Below, in pieces: positions 26,188-35,171 of a stretch of 64,000 nucleotides of DNA. Source of the stretch: JADLGL01 sp963732865 (GTDB lineage: Bacteria > Pseudomonadota > Alphaproteobacteria > Rhizobiales > Kaistiaceae); the NCBI GenBank assembly GCA_963732865.1, contig CAVTBC010000004.1, positions 310,001 to 374,000 of the forward strand. Reading direction: 5' to 3'. The stretch's first letter is position 1, and each line of letters opens with the position of its first letter. The translations under genes and the position numbers were made by a program. A model generated the notes under the pieces. The model had not been told where the DNA came from. It saw nothing but the letters and a program-made list of their open reading frames with translations, and ran no database searches.

Positions 26188-27012
26188 CTAGCCCGAGCCG
26201 CCGCCATTGCGCTGGTTCAATACCTCGATCTGCTCGGCGTGGTCGACCCTGATCCAGGGTCCGTCCCATTGCTCGAGCCAGCCTCGGATGCGCACATCCT
26301 GCCCGACCAGAATATCGAGCGAACCGCCCTCCGCTTCAATGGCGTTCGCATCCGCCGCATCGATCGTCACGGTGAAATCTACCGACCAAACATCGCCGAA
26401 ATTGAGGTAAACCGTGCGTTCGGTGCGTCCGATCGAGACGACGCGCCCTTCCACCAACTCATAGCGTGGATCAACGTTCCGTAGCGTATCGGCCCAAGCG
26501 TTGATAGGCGACCGCCGCGACCAGAGGCCCCTTTGGTCGGCGCGGGCCGCACGTTCAGGCTTGAGCAGCGCGGCGAGGCAGGAACGATCGCCGCCAAGAT
26601 CGTCGACGATTCCGAAACCGGCGGCCACTATGTCGGCCTGAAGCCAGGCTTCGTCCGAGCCGGCAATGAACACTTGTGCCGTCGCCCGGCCGTAGCGGTC
26701 GCGTTCGCTCGCGCCATAGCGAAGGGTCACGGGTTTCCCCAGCGTCACTGCCTCCAGATAGGCGACGGCCGCGGCGGCGGTTTCCTCCGCATCGGCGAAT
26801 GGCACGATGCCGGCGAGGCGCACCTCAAGGCCGGTATCGAGCCTCAGGCTGACCGGATCCAGCACGGCGGCAACGATGCCGGTCTCGCCGTCATGCAGCA
26901 CGCAACCGGCGTCGGCGAAGGCGTACTCCTGCGCATGACCGAGCGAGGCGAAGCAGACGAGCGAAACGATGGCCAACGCCACCGCAGGCGCCGATGCCCG
27001 GTCCCTACGCAA
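26188..27012 (-). CDS. Exported thermonuclease-like (SNase-fold) protein
   Basis: A 274-residue protein with a signal peptide (VSLVCFASLGHAQ) and a staphylococcal-nuclease-like domain: LRLDTGLEVRLAGI, then SERDRYGRATAQVFI, which keeps the Arg of the catalytic DRYGR motif. The usual DAPE after LAGI is replaced by VPFAD, so nuclease activity is doubtful. A second beta-rich domain (RVVSIGRTERTVYLNFGD) follows. The TTG start overlaps the kdsB stop. Confidence 0.75.
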   Translation of the reverse strand: MRRDRASAPAVALAIVSLVCFASLGHAQEYAFADAGCVLHDGETGIVAAVLDPVSLRLDTGLEVRLAGIVPFADAEETAAAAVAYLEAVTLGKPVTLRYGASERDRYGRATAQVFIAGSDEAWLQADIVAAGFGIVDDLGGDRSCLAALLKPERAARADQRGLWSRRSPINAWADTLRNVDPRYELVEGRVVSIGRTERTVYLNFGDVWSVDFTVTIDAADANAIEAEGGSLDILVGQDVRIRGWLEQWDGPWIRVDHAEQIEVLNQRNGGGSG

Positions 27013-27793
27013 TGCCGAGCGCGGCGAGCTGCGCCTCGACGATCGGCACGTCGCCCGGCAGGTTCACCTCCCACGGCACGCGGCCGCGCAATTCGACCAG
27101 AACGGTGCGGATGCGGTGGCCGGTCTCAAGAAAACGCAGCTGTTCCAGCGCTTCGATCAGCTCGAGCGGCGTCGGCTCGGTCGCCGCATAGGCCGCGAGC
27201 GCCGCCGGGCGGTAGGCATAGACACCGACATGGTGGAACACCGGCGTCGTCTCCTCCGGCATGACGAAGGGGATGATCGCCTTGGAGAAATAGAGCGCGT
27301 CGCCATTGGCGCCGAAGACCGCCGTGGTCGGCCCCTTGTGCCCGGCCGCCAAATTGCGCCGCATCTCGTTCAGCGGTTCTCTGTCGAAGGGCAGGACGGG
27401 CGTTGCGACCTCAATCGTCGCGTCGCTGCGCATTGCCTCGATCAAGGCCGTGATGAACGAAGGCGGGGTTAGCGGCGCGTCACCCTGAAGATTGACGACC
27501 GCGTCGATCTTCAGGTCGAGGTTCTGCACCGCTTCGGCGACCCGCTCCGAGCCGTTGCGGCAGGTCGAGGACGTCATCGCCGCCTCGGCCCCGTGACGCC
27601 GCGCCTCCTCGGCAATACGCTCGTCGTCGGTGGCGACGATGATGCGGCTGTCGCCGGGCACCATGCGCGCGGCGTCGATGCAGCGGGCGATCAGGCTCTT
27701 GGCGATCCCGGTGGCACCGATAAGCGGCGTCAGAGGTTTGCCGGGAAAACGGCTGGATTCGAACCGGGCGGGGATGATGATTGCGACGTCCAT
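27005..27793 (-). CDS. kdsB: 3-deoxy-manno-octulosonate cytidylyltransferase
   Basis: KdsB activates Kdo to CMP-Kdo for lipopolysaccharide. The 262-residue sequence has IIPARFESSRFPGKPL, NLQGDAPL (the NLQGDEP position), and HVGVYAYRP as in the family. The partner gene kdsD is divergent, 113 bases away, so two steps of Kdo synthesis sit together. The Asp-to-Ala difference in QGDAP from the common QGDEP is noted but appears in other rhizobial KdsB proteins as far as I recall. Confidence 0.93.
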   Translation of the reverse strand: MDVAIIIPARFESSRFPGKPLTPLIGATGIAKSLIARCIDAARMVPGDSRIIVATDDERIAEEARRHGAEAAMTSSTCRNGSERVAEAVQNLDLKIDAVVNLQGDAPLTPPSFITALIEAMRSDATIEVATPVLPFDREPLNEMRRNLAAGHKGPTTAVFGANGDALYFSKAIIPFVMPEETTPVFHHVGVYAYRPAALAAYAATEPTPLELIEALEQLRFLETGHRIRTVLVELRGRVPWEVNLPGDVPIVEAQLAALGIA

Positions 27794-27906
27794 CGCCGCA
27801 CTCTATGCCGATGGCGCGGGCGCTCAGCAAGCGCCGTCGCGGTTTCGTGGCCGAGGCGGAGCATAGCCGCGGTTTGCGTTATAATGGGCGCCAGACGGAG
27901 TGGGAC

Positions 27907-28938
27907 ATGAACCGACACGCCGATCCGGAGAAGGAAACGCCCGGCCAGAACGCTTCCGGCGAAGCGCTGGTGGCCTATGCCCGCTCAATTCTCGGCAAGG
28001 AGATTGCCGGGATGGAGCAGCTTGCCGGGGCGCTCGACGCCTCGCTGGAGCGGGCGCTGGCCTTGATCGAGGCGCGCGTCATCAATGGCGAGGGCCGGCG
28101 CGGCCGGTTGATCGTTACCGGAATCGGCAAGTCCGGGCTGATCGGCGCCAAGCTCGCCTCGACCTTCGCCTCGACGGGAACGCCGTCCTTCTATCTGCAT
28201 GCGGCCGAGGCGGCGCATGGCGATCTGGGTATGATCGCCGATGAAGATCTGGTGCTAGCCATCTCGCGCTCGGGCGACAGCCGTGAGCTCTTCGCCGTCA
28301 GCGACTATTGCCGTTCAGCCTCGATACCGGTGATCGCGATGACGGCCCGGGTCGAAAGCCCGCTCGCCCGCGCCTCAACGATGGTGCTGCCGCTGCCCGA
28401 TGTGGATGAGGTGTGCCCGAACAATCTGGCGCCAACGACATCGGCGCTCATCATGCTGGCGCTTGGCGACGTGCTCGCCGTCCTGCTGATGGAACGGCGG
28501 TCCTTCAAGGATGCCGACTTCGCCCAGTTCCATCCGGGCGGCAAGCTCGGACGGCGGCTTTCGACAGTCCGGCGCTATGTCGACGAATTCGGCGGAGAAG
28601 TGCCTTCGGTCCCGCCCGACGCGATGCTGCGCGAGGTGATCGGGGCAGTTGCCGCCGGCCGGAAGGGCTGTGTGGTCGTGCTTGAGCCCGAGAGCGGCGC
28701 GTTGCACGGCGTCATCACCGAGGGCGACCTCCGCCGCGCCTATGACCCCGGGATGTTCGGCAAGCGCGCCGCCGACATTATGACCGCCACGCCGGTGACG
28801 ATCGAAGCCAGCGACCTCATCCGCGAGGCCGTCGATCTGATGACCGAGCGGCGGATCGCCAACATCATCGTGCTCGACGATGGCAAGGTGATCGAGATCC
28901 TCGACACCAAGGATTTGATGCAGCGCGGCTATCTCTAG
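27907..28938 (+). CDS. kdsD: Arabinose-5-phosphate isomerase
   Basis: A 343-residue KpsF/GutQ-type enzyme that converts ribulose-5-phosphate to arabinose-5-phosphate, the first step to Kdo. CGGAG precedes ATG 27907. The SIS domain has GIGKSGLIGAKLASTFASTGT and AEAAHGDLGMI, with LAISRSGDSRE; QFHPGGKLGRRL is the family signature. Two CBS repeats follow (MLREVIGAVA... and IMTATPVTIEASDLIREAVDLM). Confidence 0.95.
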   Translation: MNRHADPEKETPGQNASGEALVAYARSILGKEIAGMEQLAGALDASLERALALIEARVINGEGRRGRLIVTGIGKSGLIGAKLASTFASTGTPSFYLHAAEAAHGDLGMIADEDLVLAISRSGDSRELFAVSDYCRSASIPVIAMTARVESPLARASTMVLPLPDVDEVCPNNLAPTTSALIMLALGDVLAVLLMERRSFKDADFAQFHPGGKLGRRLSTVRRYVDEFGGEVPSVPPDAMLREVIGAVAAGRKGCVVVLEPESGALHGVITEGDLRRAYDPGMFGKRAADIMTATPVTIEASDLIREAVDLMTERRIANIIVLDDGKVIEILDTKDLMQRGYL

Positions 28939-28984
28939 CTTCGATCTAACCGTCCCCCATCGAGGGAGGTTTGGCGGTCGGGGC

Positions 28985-29416
28985 TCAGGCGGCCGCTGCG
29001 TCCTGCTCGCGCACATGCGCCACGGACTTCGCCACCAGCTTCTCCAACACCCCCATGTCCACGTCAGCCAGCTTGTTGATGTAGAGGCAGCCCTTGCCGG
29101 TCTTGTGCTTGCCGAGCTTCTTCAGCAGTGCCGCATATGGCTTGATCCCGGACATCATGTAGACGACGAGATTGGCCTTGCGCGGCGCGAAGCCGACGAG
29201 AAACCAGTTGCCTTCGCGGCCGCTCTCATATTTGAGATGCGTGCTGCCGAAGCCGATGATCGAACTGCCCCACATCCTTGGCACTTCACCGGTGACGCGG
29301 CGCATCATGGCGTTGATGGCCATGGCGTCTTCACGCTTCCGGTCAGGCTCCAGGCAAGCAAGATAATAGGTGACCGACTGTTCGGTCGGCTGCGTCTTGT
29401 TCTCGGCCGTGGGCAT
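28985..29416 (-). CDS. DUF1801-domain protein
   Basis: A 143-residue cytosolic protein of the DUF1801/YdhG-like family, of unknown role. It has the family's N-terminal helix with YLACLEPDRKREDA, then MWGSSIIGFG, WFLVGFAPRKANLVVYMM and GKGCLYINKLADVD. GGAGGAG precedes the ATG. No operon partner. Confidence 0.85.
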   Translation of the reverse strand: MPTAENKTQPTEQSVTYYLACLEPDRKREDAMAINAMMRRVTGEVPRMWGSSIIGFGSTHLKYESGREGNWFLVGFAPRKANLVVYMMSGIKPYAALLKKLGKHKTGKGCLYINKLADVDMGVLEKLVAKSVAHVREQDAAAA

Positions 29417-29555
29417 GCGTAGGGCTCCTCCAAAGTGAAGTTCTCAGAGGCCTAAGCTCAGCCTAACAGCAAAAAACGGCGAGGGAAGTCGGTGCGGCGA
29501 TGGCGGATGATTTTCCTGCGTTGAGTGCTAATCTGCTCGGTCGAGGAGAACGGCC

Positions 29556-30941
29556 TTGCAGCCACGCACCGACAGTCTGCCCGCCCATGTGACGCCGCCC
29601 ACTGCGCCGCTGTCGACGCTGCGCTATCTCCGCACCGTGATCCGCAATCCGCTCGAAGTCTGGCCGGCCGCGATCTATCGCGAAAAGCTGTTCGAGGATT
29701 ACTTCATGGGGCAGCAGACGCTGTTCGTCATGGACCCCGAGCTCGTCAAGCAGATGCTGATCGACGAGCCCGAGCGCTATGTGAAATCCGACATGATGAA
29801 GCGCCTGCTGGCGCCGGCGCTGGGTGACGGCATGCTCAACGCCGACGGCGCAAGCTGGCGGCGGCAGCGGCGGATCGTGGCGCCGATCTTCCGGCCGGAT
29901 CGCATCGCCTCCTATGTCGGCACGATGATCGCGGCCGGCGAGCGCGAAGCCGACCGGCTCGCGGCACTGCCGGACGGCGCGACCGTCCAATTGCTGCATG
30001 AGATGATGCGCACGACCTTCGAGGTCGTCGCCGAGACCATCCTCAATGGCGCCGAGCAGCTCGACATTCCGGCCGTCGAGCGGGCAATCGCCGATTATCT
30101 CGGCGGCACCGGCTGGGTGGTGGCGTGGTCGCAGCTCGGCCTGCCGCAGGGTTTTCCCTATCCGGGCCGGCGCCGCGTGACGCGGGCGCGGGATTATCTG
30201 CGCAAGACCACCGCCGACATGGTTGCGCAGCGGCGGCGCGAAGGCGGCCGGCCCGATCTCGTCCAGGCACTGATCGACGCCCGCGACGAGGAGACGGGGG
30301 AGGGGATCAGCGACGTCGAGATCGTCGACAATCTCCTCACCTTCATCGCCGCTGGGCATGAGACAACCGCGTTGGCGCTGACCTGGAGCCTCTATCTCCT
30401 CAGCCTCAATCCCGACGTCGAAGCAAAGGTGCTCACCGAGATCGTGCAGGTCGCGGGAGCTCGCGGGCTGACGCCGGACCAGGTCGGCGAACTGACATAC
30501 ACGAAGCAGGTGGTGCAGGAAGCGCTGCGCCTCTATCCGGCGGCGCCGTCGCTATTGCGGACGCCGGTCGCCGAGGGCGAGATCGGCGGCGTCAAGGTCG
30601 ACGCCAAGACGTCAATCTTCATTCCGATCTACGCCATTCACCGCCATCAGGCCCTATGGGATCAGCCCGACCGCTTCGACCCGGATCGCTTTGAGCCGCA
30701 GATCGCCAAAGCGCGCCACCGCTGCGCCTATCTGCCGTTCGGCGGCGGCCCGCGCGTGTGCATCGGCATGGGCTTTTCGCTGCTGGAGGCGGTGGCGATT
30801 CTGGCGACGATCCTGCCGCGCTACCGCTTCACGGCGACCGGCGGCGAGCCGACGCCCGTGGCCCAGATCACGCTGCGACCGCGGACGGGCATGCCGATGA
30901 TCCTCCGTCGCCGCGTCGACCGTCCGGCGAAAGCGGCCTGA
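29556..30941 (+). CDS. Cytochrome P450
   Basis: A 461-residue soluble bacterial P450, an O2-dependent monooxygenase. The I-helix is AGHETT (266-271), the ExxR pair EALR (322-325), and the heme loop FGGGPRVCIG carries the axial Cys402. It starts at TTG 29556 with GAGGAG upstream. No ferredoxin or reductase gene is adjacent; the 7Fe ferredoxin FdxA is 6 kb away and cannot be assumed to be the donor. The substrate cannot be told. It most resembles the CYP4/CYP102-like fold group with long heme-loop context. Confidence 0.93.
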   Translation: MQPRTDSLPAHVTPPTAPLSTLRYLRTVIRNPLEVWPAAIYREKLFEDYFMGQQTLFVMDPELVKQMLIDEPERYVKSDMMKRLLAPALGDGMLNADGASWRRQRRIVAPIFRPDRIASYVGTMIAAGEREADRLAALPDGATVQLLHEMMRTTFEVVAETILNGAEQLDIPAVERAIADYLGGTGWVVAWSQLGLPQGFPYPGRRRVTRARDYLRKTTADMVAQRRREGGRPDLVQALIDARDEETGEGISDVEIVDNLLTFIAAGHETTALALTWSLYLLSLNPDVEAKVLTEIVQVAGARGLTPDQVGELTYTKQVVQEALRLYPAAPSLLRTPVAEGEIGGVKVDAKTSIFIPIYAIHRHQALWDQPDRFDPDRFEPQIAKARHRCAYLPFGGGPRVCIGMGFSLLEAVAILATILPRYRFTATGGEPTPVAQITLRPRTGMPMILRRRVDRPAKAA

Positions 30942-30972
30942 TCGGCCGCGATCGCCGGCTCCATCCGATCAT

Positions 30973-31422
30973 CTAGCCGATCGCCGCATGGGCGATGGTG
31001 ATGCCGATCGCCGCCAGGAGAAGGCTCACCGGCACGGTCGCCACCTGGACGGCGGCCTCGAAGCCGGGAATGTTTTCGGTGAAGGTCTCAAACCGGCCGC
31101 TCAGGAAATCGCGCAGCGGGTGGCGCGGCTCCTCGATCCGGCCGTTGCGCTCCATGAAGCGCCGCCCGGCACGCGCCAGCAGAGACGGGATGCCGAGAAA
31201 GGCGATGAGGACCAGCGTGACGATTGCCAGCGCCTGGAACATCTCGGACGGGCCAACGAAGCCCAGCCAGAAGGTGGCGATCATCGCGATGTAGGCGCCG
31301 GCCACAATGGCCAGGACGGCCGGATTGAGGTCGGCGGTGATAAGTCTGTTACTGCGATAGACGGGCAGTTGGTCGGCGGAATGGCCGGCGACAACCACCT
31401 GATTGTGGCTCATGTCGCTCAT
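30973..31422 (-). CDS. Membrane protein of unknown function
   Basis: A 149-residue protein with GGAG six bases before ATG 31422. There are three hydrophobic helices: about residues 32-53, 60-82 and 123-147. Between the second and third lies a basic-to-acidic cytosolic-looking loop (RRFMERNGRIEEPRHPLRDFL). I do not recognise it. It converges with the P450. Confidence 0.65.
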   Translation of the reverse strand: MSDMSHNQVVVAGHSADQLPVYRSNRLITADLNPAVLAIVAGAYIAMIATFWLGFVGPSEMFQALAIVTLVLIAFLGIPSLLARAGRRFMERNGRIEEPRHPLRDFLSGRFETFTENIPGFEAAVQVATVPVSLLLAAIGITIAHAAIG

Positions 31423-31536
31423 GGCGAGCTCCTAGCTCTCTAGGCGCCGCCCCCATTGAGGATGTGGGTCGCGAATGATGGCGAGCCGGTGGCAGCGCCA
31501 TTACAAGCGCGACATGTTACGCGGTCGTGCGAGGCG

Positions 31537-32142
31537 TTAGACCCAGGGCCGCGTCGCGGTGGTCTTCTGCTCGTAGCTCGCGATCTTGTCGGCCTTCTCC
31601 AGGGTCAAGCCGATATCGTCGAGGCCGTTCATCAGGCAATGCTTCTTGAACGGGTCGATGTCGAAACGAATGACCCCGCCATCCGGACCGCGGATTTCCT
31701 GCGTTTCGAGGTCGATCGAGAGCGTTGCGTTGGCGCCTCTGGAGGCGTCGTCCATCAGCTTCTCAAGCTCGTCGGGCGTGACGACGACCGGCAGAATGCC
31801 GTTCTTGAAGCAGTTGTTGTAAAAGATGTCGGCGAAGGACGTGGAGATCACGCTGCGGATGCCGTGATCGAGCAGCGCCCAGGGCGCGTGCTCGCGGCTC
31901 GAACCGCAGCCGAAATTGTCTCCGGCGACGAGGATCACGGCGTTCTTGTAGGCCGGCTTGTTCAGTACGAAATCGGGGTTGTCCGAGCCGTCGTCATTGT
32001 AGCGGAGTTCGGCGAAAAGGCCCGTGCCGAGCCCGGTGCGCTTCACCGTCTTCAGATAGTCCTTGGGAATGATCATGTCGGTGTCGATATTGATCATGTC
32101 CAACGGCGCGGCGACGCCGGTCAGTTTGGTGAAGGCTTCCAT
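31537..32142 (-). CDS. leuD: 3-isopropylmalate dehydratase small subunit
   Basis: The 201-residue small subunit of isopropylmalate isomerase in leucine synthesis. Signatures: NIDTDMIIPK, GDNFGCGSSREHAPWAL and FKNGILPV. LeuC is 0.8 kb upstream on the same strand, with two small unrelated genes between. GGAG precedes the ATG. Confidence 0.96.
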   Translation of the reverse strand: MEAFTKLTGVAAPLDMINIDTDMIIPKDYLKTVKRTGLGTGLFAELRYNDDGSDNPDFVLNKPAYKNAVILVAGDNFGCGSSREHAPWALLDHGIRSVISTSFADIFYNNCFKNGILPVVVTPDELEKLMDDASRGANATLSIDLETQEIRGPDGGVIRFDIDPFKKHCLMNGLDDIGLTLEKADKIASYEQKTTATRPWV

Positions 32143-32216
32143 TTTCGGTCTCCAATCGTGGCGCTTAGATGTGCCGCGAAGCGCGCAAGGTCAAGTTCCC
32201 CAGTTAGAACGGAGCC

Positions 32217-32654
32217 TCAGCCCGCACCTTCCTCGATCGCTTCCATGTCCTCGTCGGAGAAGCCGAAATGGTGGCCGATCTCGTGGATCAGGACATGGGT
32301 GATGATGGCGCCCAGCGTCTCCTCATGCTCGGCCCAATAATCGAGGATCGGCCGGCGGTAGAGCCAAATCATGTTCGGCATCTGGCCGGTGCGCGGCACG
32401 GCCTCGTCATGGGCGAGGCCGATACCCTGGAACAGGCCGAGAAGGTCGAACGGCGTCTCGGCCTCCATCTCGTCTAGGACGTCATCCTCGGGGAAATCGG
32501 CGACGTTGATCTGCGTCTCACCGAGCCGTTTCAGGAATTCCTCGGGCAGCGATTTCAGCGCGGCAGCGCCCATCGCCTCGAAGTCTTCGAGCGAGGGGGA
32601 TGTGGCTGAGGTCCAATCGGCGTCGGAACTCCGCGCTGACGCTTGAGCGCTCAT
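32217..32654 (-). CDS. Minimal zincin-fold metallopeptidase
   Basis: A 145-residue protein of the small DUF1025/MMP-like metallopeptidase family. HExxH is HEIGHHFGFSDEDM near the end, and MIWLYRRPI precedes it as in the family. It starts at ATG 32654 because that overlaps the upstream stop (ATGA). No signal peptide, so cytosolic. Substrate unknown. Confidence 0.85.
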   Translation of the reverse strand: MSAQASARSSDADWTSATSPSLEDFEAMGAAALKSLPEEFLKRLGETQINVADFPEDDVLDEMEAETPFDLLGLFQGIGLAHDEAVPRTGQMPNMIWLYRRPILDYWAEHEETLGAIITHVLIHEIGHHFGFSDEDMEAIEEGAG

Positions 32655-32890
32655 GTCGCTTCGAGACATTGTTCGTGCCAAATCCCAGGTAGGCCTACGA
32701 GTTCGTAGAGAACATCGCCACCGTGGTACATGTAGGTCCGCTCCACCTTGGCTGTCGCAGCAGCGTATGCCAGCTGCGCCGGCATGAGCGGGTGGTGCAG
32801 CGTCCATGTGCGCGAGAACTCCTCGAGATCGGGAAGAGCTGCAACGCGCACTTCAGTTCCTTCGCGGAACTTTGCCGGATTGTAGATCAT
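32651..32890 (-). CDS. Small protein resembling the nitrile hydratase beta-subunit SH3-like fold
   Basis: A 79-residue protein: FREGTEVRVAAL, HHPLMPAQLAYAA, YHGGDVLYELVG and PGIWHEQCLE. The order of a G-x-VRV strand, an HPL turn, a hydrophobic strand and a final LYEL...W...L pattern recalls the SH3-like domain of nitrile hydratase beta subunits, but no alpha subunit is near. Its last codons overlap the metallopeptidase start. G+C is somewhat lower than in leuC. I cannot give a function. Confidence 0.55.
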   Translation of the reverse strand: MIYNPAKFREGTEVRVAALPDLEEFSRTWTLHHPLMPAQLAYAAATAKVERTYMYHGGDVLYELVGLPGIWHEQCLEAT

Positions 32891-32938
32891 CGCTCCATGG
32901 GGATGCGCTTACATCCGACAAGCGCGTTGTGATCCCGC

Positions 32939-34351
32939 CTATTTTGCGTGCGGCCATTCGCGGATATCGACGAAGCGGCCGGCGATTGCAGCGGCGGCGG
33001 CCATCGCCGGCGAGACCAGATGGGTGCGACCCTTGAAGCCCTGGCGGCCCTCGAAATTACGGTTCGACGTAGAGGCGCAGCGCTCGCCCGGAGCCAGCCG
33101 GTCGGCATTCATGGCCAGGCACATCGAGCAGCCCGGCTCGCGCCATTCGAAGCCGGCGGCGAGGAATATCTGGTCGAGGCCCTCGGCTTCCGCCTGCTCC
33201 TTCACCAGGCCTGAGCCCGGCACGACCATGGCGTTGACGCCGTCCTTGACCCGGTGACCGCCGACGACGGCGGCTGCGGCGCGGAGGTCCTCGATGCGGC
33301 CATTGGTGCAGGAGCCGAGGAAGACGCGATCGATGGCGATGTCCTTGATCGGCGTGCCGGCGGTTAGGCCCATATAGTCGAGCGCCCGCTCGATGGCGCG
33401 GCGCTTGTTGGGGTCGGCGATGTCGTAGGGGTTGGGCACCCGGCCGTCGATGGTGACGACGTTCTCGGGGCTGGTGCCCCAGGTGACGAGCGGCGGCAGC
33501 GCGGCAGCGTCGAGCTTCACCTCGGTGTCGAACAAGGCGTCTTCGTCGGAATAGAGCGTTTCCCAATAGGCGCGCGCCAATTCCCACGCGCCGCCCTTCG
33601 GCGCCTTCGGCCGGCCCATGATGTATTCGTAGGTGGTCTCGTCCGGCGCGATCAGACCGGCTCGCGCGCCGCCCTCGATCGACATGTTGCAGACCGTCAT
33701 GCGCCCGGCCATCGACAGGGCGCGGATCGCCTCGCCGGCATATTCGATGACGTGGCCGGTGCCGCCGGCGGTGCCGATCTCGCCGATGATGGCGAGGATG
33801 ATGTCCTTGGCCGTCACGCCGTCATGGAGCTTGCCATCGACGGTGACGCGCATGTTCTTGGCCTTCTTCTGGATCAGCGTCTGCGTCGCCAGAACATGCT
33901 CGACCTCGGACGTGCCGATGCCGTGCGCCAGCGCCCCGAAGGCGCCATGCGTCGAGGTGTGGCTGTCGCCGCAGACGATCGTCATGCCGGGCAGGGTGAA
34001 GCCCTGCTCGGGGCCGACGATGTGGACGATGCCCTGCCGATGGTCGAGCTCGTTGAAATATTCGACGCCGAAATAGTCGGCATTGTCGGCGAGGGTCTGA
34101 ACCTGGATTGCCGATTCGGGGTCGGCGATGCCGTGCGAGCGATCGGTGGTCGGGACATTGTGGTCGACGACGGCGAGCGTGCGCTCCGGCGAATGCACCT
34201 TGCGGCCAGCCAGACGCAGGCCCTCAAACGCTTGGGGCGACGTCACTTCGTGGACAAGATGTCGGTCGATATAGAGCAGGGACGTGCCGTCCTCGGCCTC
34301 GTCCACAAGATGGTCGGCCCAGATCTTGTCATAAAGGGTCTTAGAGGTCAT
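32939..34351 (-). CDS. leuC: 3-isopropylmalate dehydratase large subunit
   Basis: A 470-residue aconitase-superfamily subunit with a [4Fe-4S] cluster. Cluster ligands are in LGSCTNGRIEDLRAAA and GCSMCLAMN. GDSHTSTHGAFGALAHGIGTSEVEH is typical. The start is ATG 34351 (TSKTLYDKIW). It pairs with LeuD downstream. Confidence 0.96.
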   Translation of the reverse strand: MTSKTLYDKIWADHLVDEAEDGTSLLYIDRHLVHEVTSPQAFEGLRLAGRKVHSPERTLAVVDHNVPTTDRSHGIADPESAIQVQTLADNADYFGVEYFNELDHRQGIVHIVGPEQGFTLPGMTIVCGDSHTSTHGAFGALAHGIGTSEVEHVLATQTLIQKKAKNMRVTVDGKLHDGVTAKDIILAIIGEIGTAGGTGHVIEYAGEAIRALSMAGRMTVCNMSIEGGARAGLIAPDETTYEYIMGRPKAPKGGAWELARAYWETLYSDEDALFDTEVKLDAAALPPLVTWGTSPENVVTIDGRVPNPYDIADPNKRRAIERALDYMGLTAGTPIKDIAIDRVFLGSCTNGRIEDLRAAAAVVGGHRVKDGVNAMVVPGSGLVKEQAEAEGLDQIFLAAGFEWREPGCSMCLAMNADRLAPGERCASTSNRNFEGRQGFKGRTHLVSPAMAAAAAIAGRFVDIREWPHAK

Positions 34352-34382
34352 GGCAGGCAATTGTTGCTGATTGAAGAAACAG

Positions 34383-35171
34383 ATGGCTGATATGGGGTAC
34401 CGCGAGGCGACCGGTCAAGGCGGACGCTGGACGGCGCGGATTTTGGCGTTTCTCGCCCTGGCGGCGCTTGGGATCATCGCCGCGTCTCCAGCCTCGGCAG
34501 CGCCGCAATGCGATGTCGTCGACGAGGGCAATAACCGCTTCACGGTGTGCATCGTGGATCTGCGGGATTCCGAGCTGCGGATGTTCTGGCGCGATGCGGC
34601 GGGCGAGCCATATGTGACCTTCGCCGCGGTGGACCAGGCGCTGGCGGCGCAGAACGCGCATCTCTCCTTTGCCATGAACGCCGGCATGTTCAACAGCGAC
34701 TATTCGCCGATCGGCCTTTACGTCGAGGACGGGCAGCAATTCGTTGCCGCCAACACCAATGAGGGGCCGGGCAATTTCCACCTGATGCCGAACGGTGTGT
34801 TCTACTGGGCGGGCGACACGGCCGGCATCATGGAGACGCACCGCTTCCTGGAGGAAGCGCCGGCCGCCGATTTCGCGACGCAATCCGGCCCGATGCTCCT
34901 CATCAATGGCGAGGTGCATCCGCGCTTCCTGCCTGATTCCGATTCCCGCAAGATTCGCAACGGCGTCGGCATCATCGACGAGCACACGGTGGCCTTCGTG
35001 CTGTCGGAAACGCCGGTGACGTTCTGGCAGTTCGCCCTGTTCTACCGCGACCGCCTGGGCGTTCGCGATGCGCTCTTCCTCGATGGCTCGGTGTCGGAAA
35101 TGTACGTCCCGGCGCTGAATCGGCACGGACTAGGCTGGTTTGGTCCGATCCTCGGCGTTGTAGAACGCTAA
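34383..35171 (+). CDS. Exported phosphodiester glycosidase-family protein
   Basis: About 262 residues with a signal peptide (LAFLALAALGIIAASPASAA) and an NAGPA-type domain: FAMNAGMFNSDYSPIGLYVEDG, ATQSGPMLLINGE, IRNGVGI and DALFLDGSVSEMY, the conserved series of PF09992. These enzymes cleave GlcNAc-phosphodiester links; the native target is unknown. The start may be ATG 34383 or 34392. Its last 42 bases overlap the convergent phosphoesterase. Confidence 0.82.
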   Translation: MADMGYREATGQGGRWTARILAFLALAALGIIAASPASAAPQCDVVDEGNNRFTVCIVDLRDSELRMFWRDAAGEPYVTFAAVDQALAAQNAHLSFAMNAGMFNSDYSPIGLYVEDGQQFVAANTNEGPGNFHLMPNGVFYWAGDTAGIMETHRFLEEAPAADFATQSGPMLLINGEVHPRFLPDSDSRKIRNGVGIIDEHTVAFVLSETPVTFWQFALFYRDRLGVRDALFLDGSVSEMYVPALNRHGLGWFGPILGVVER

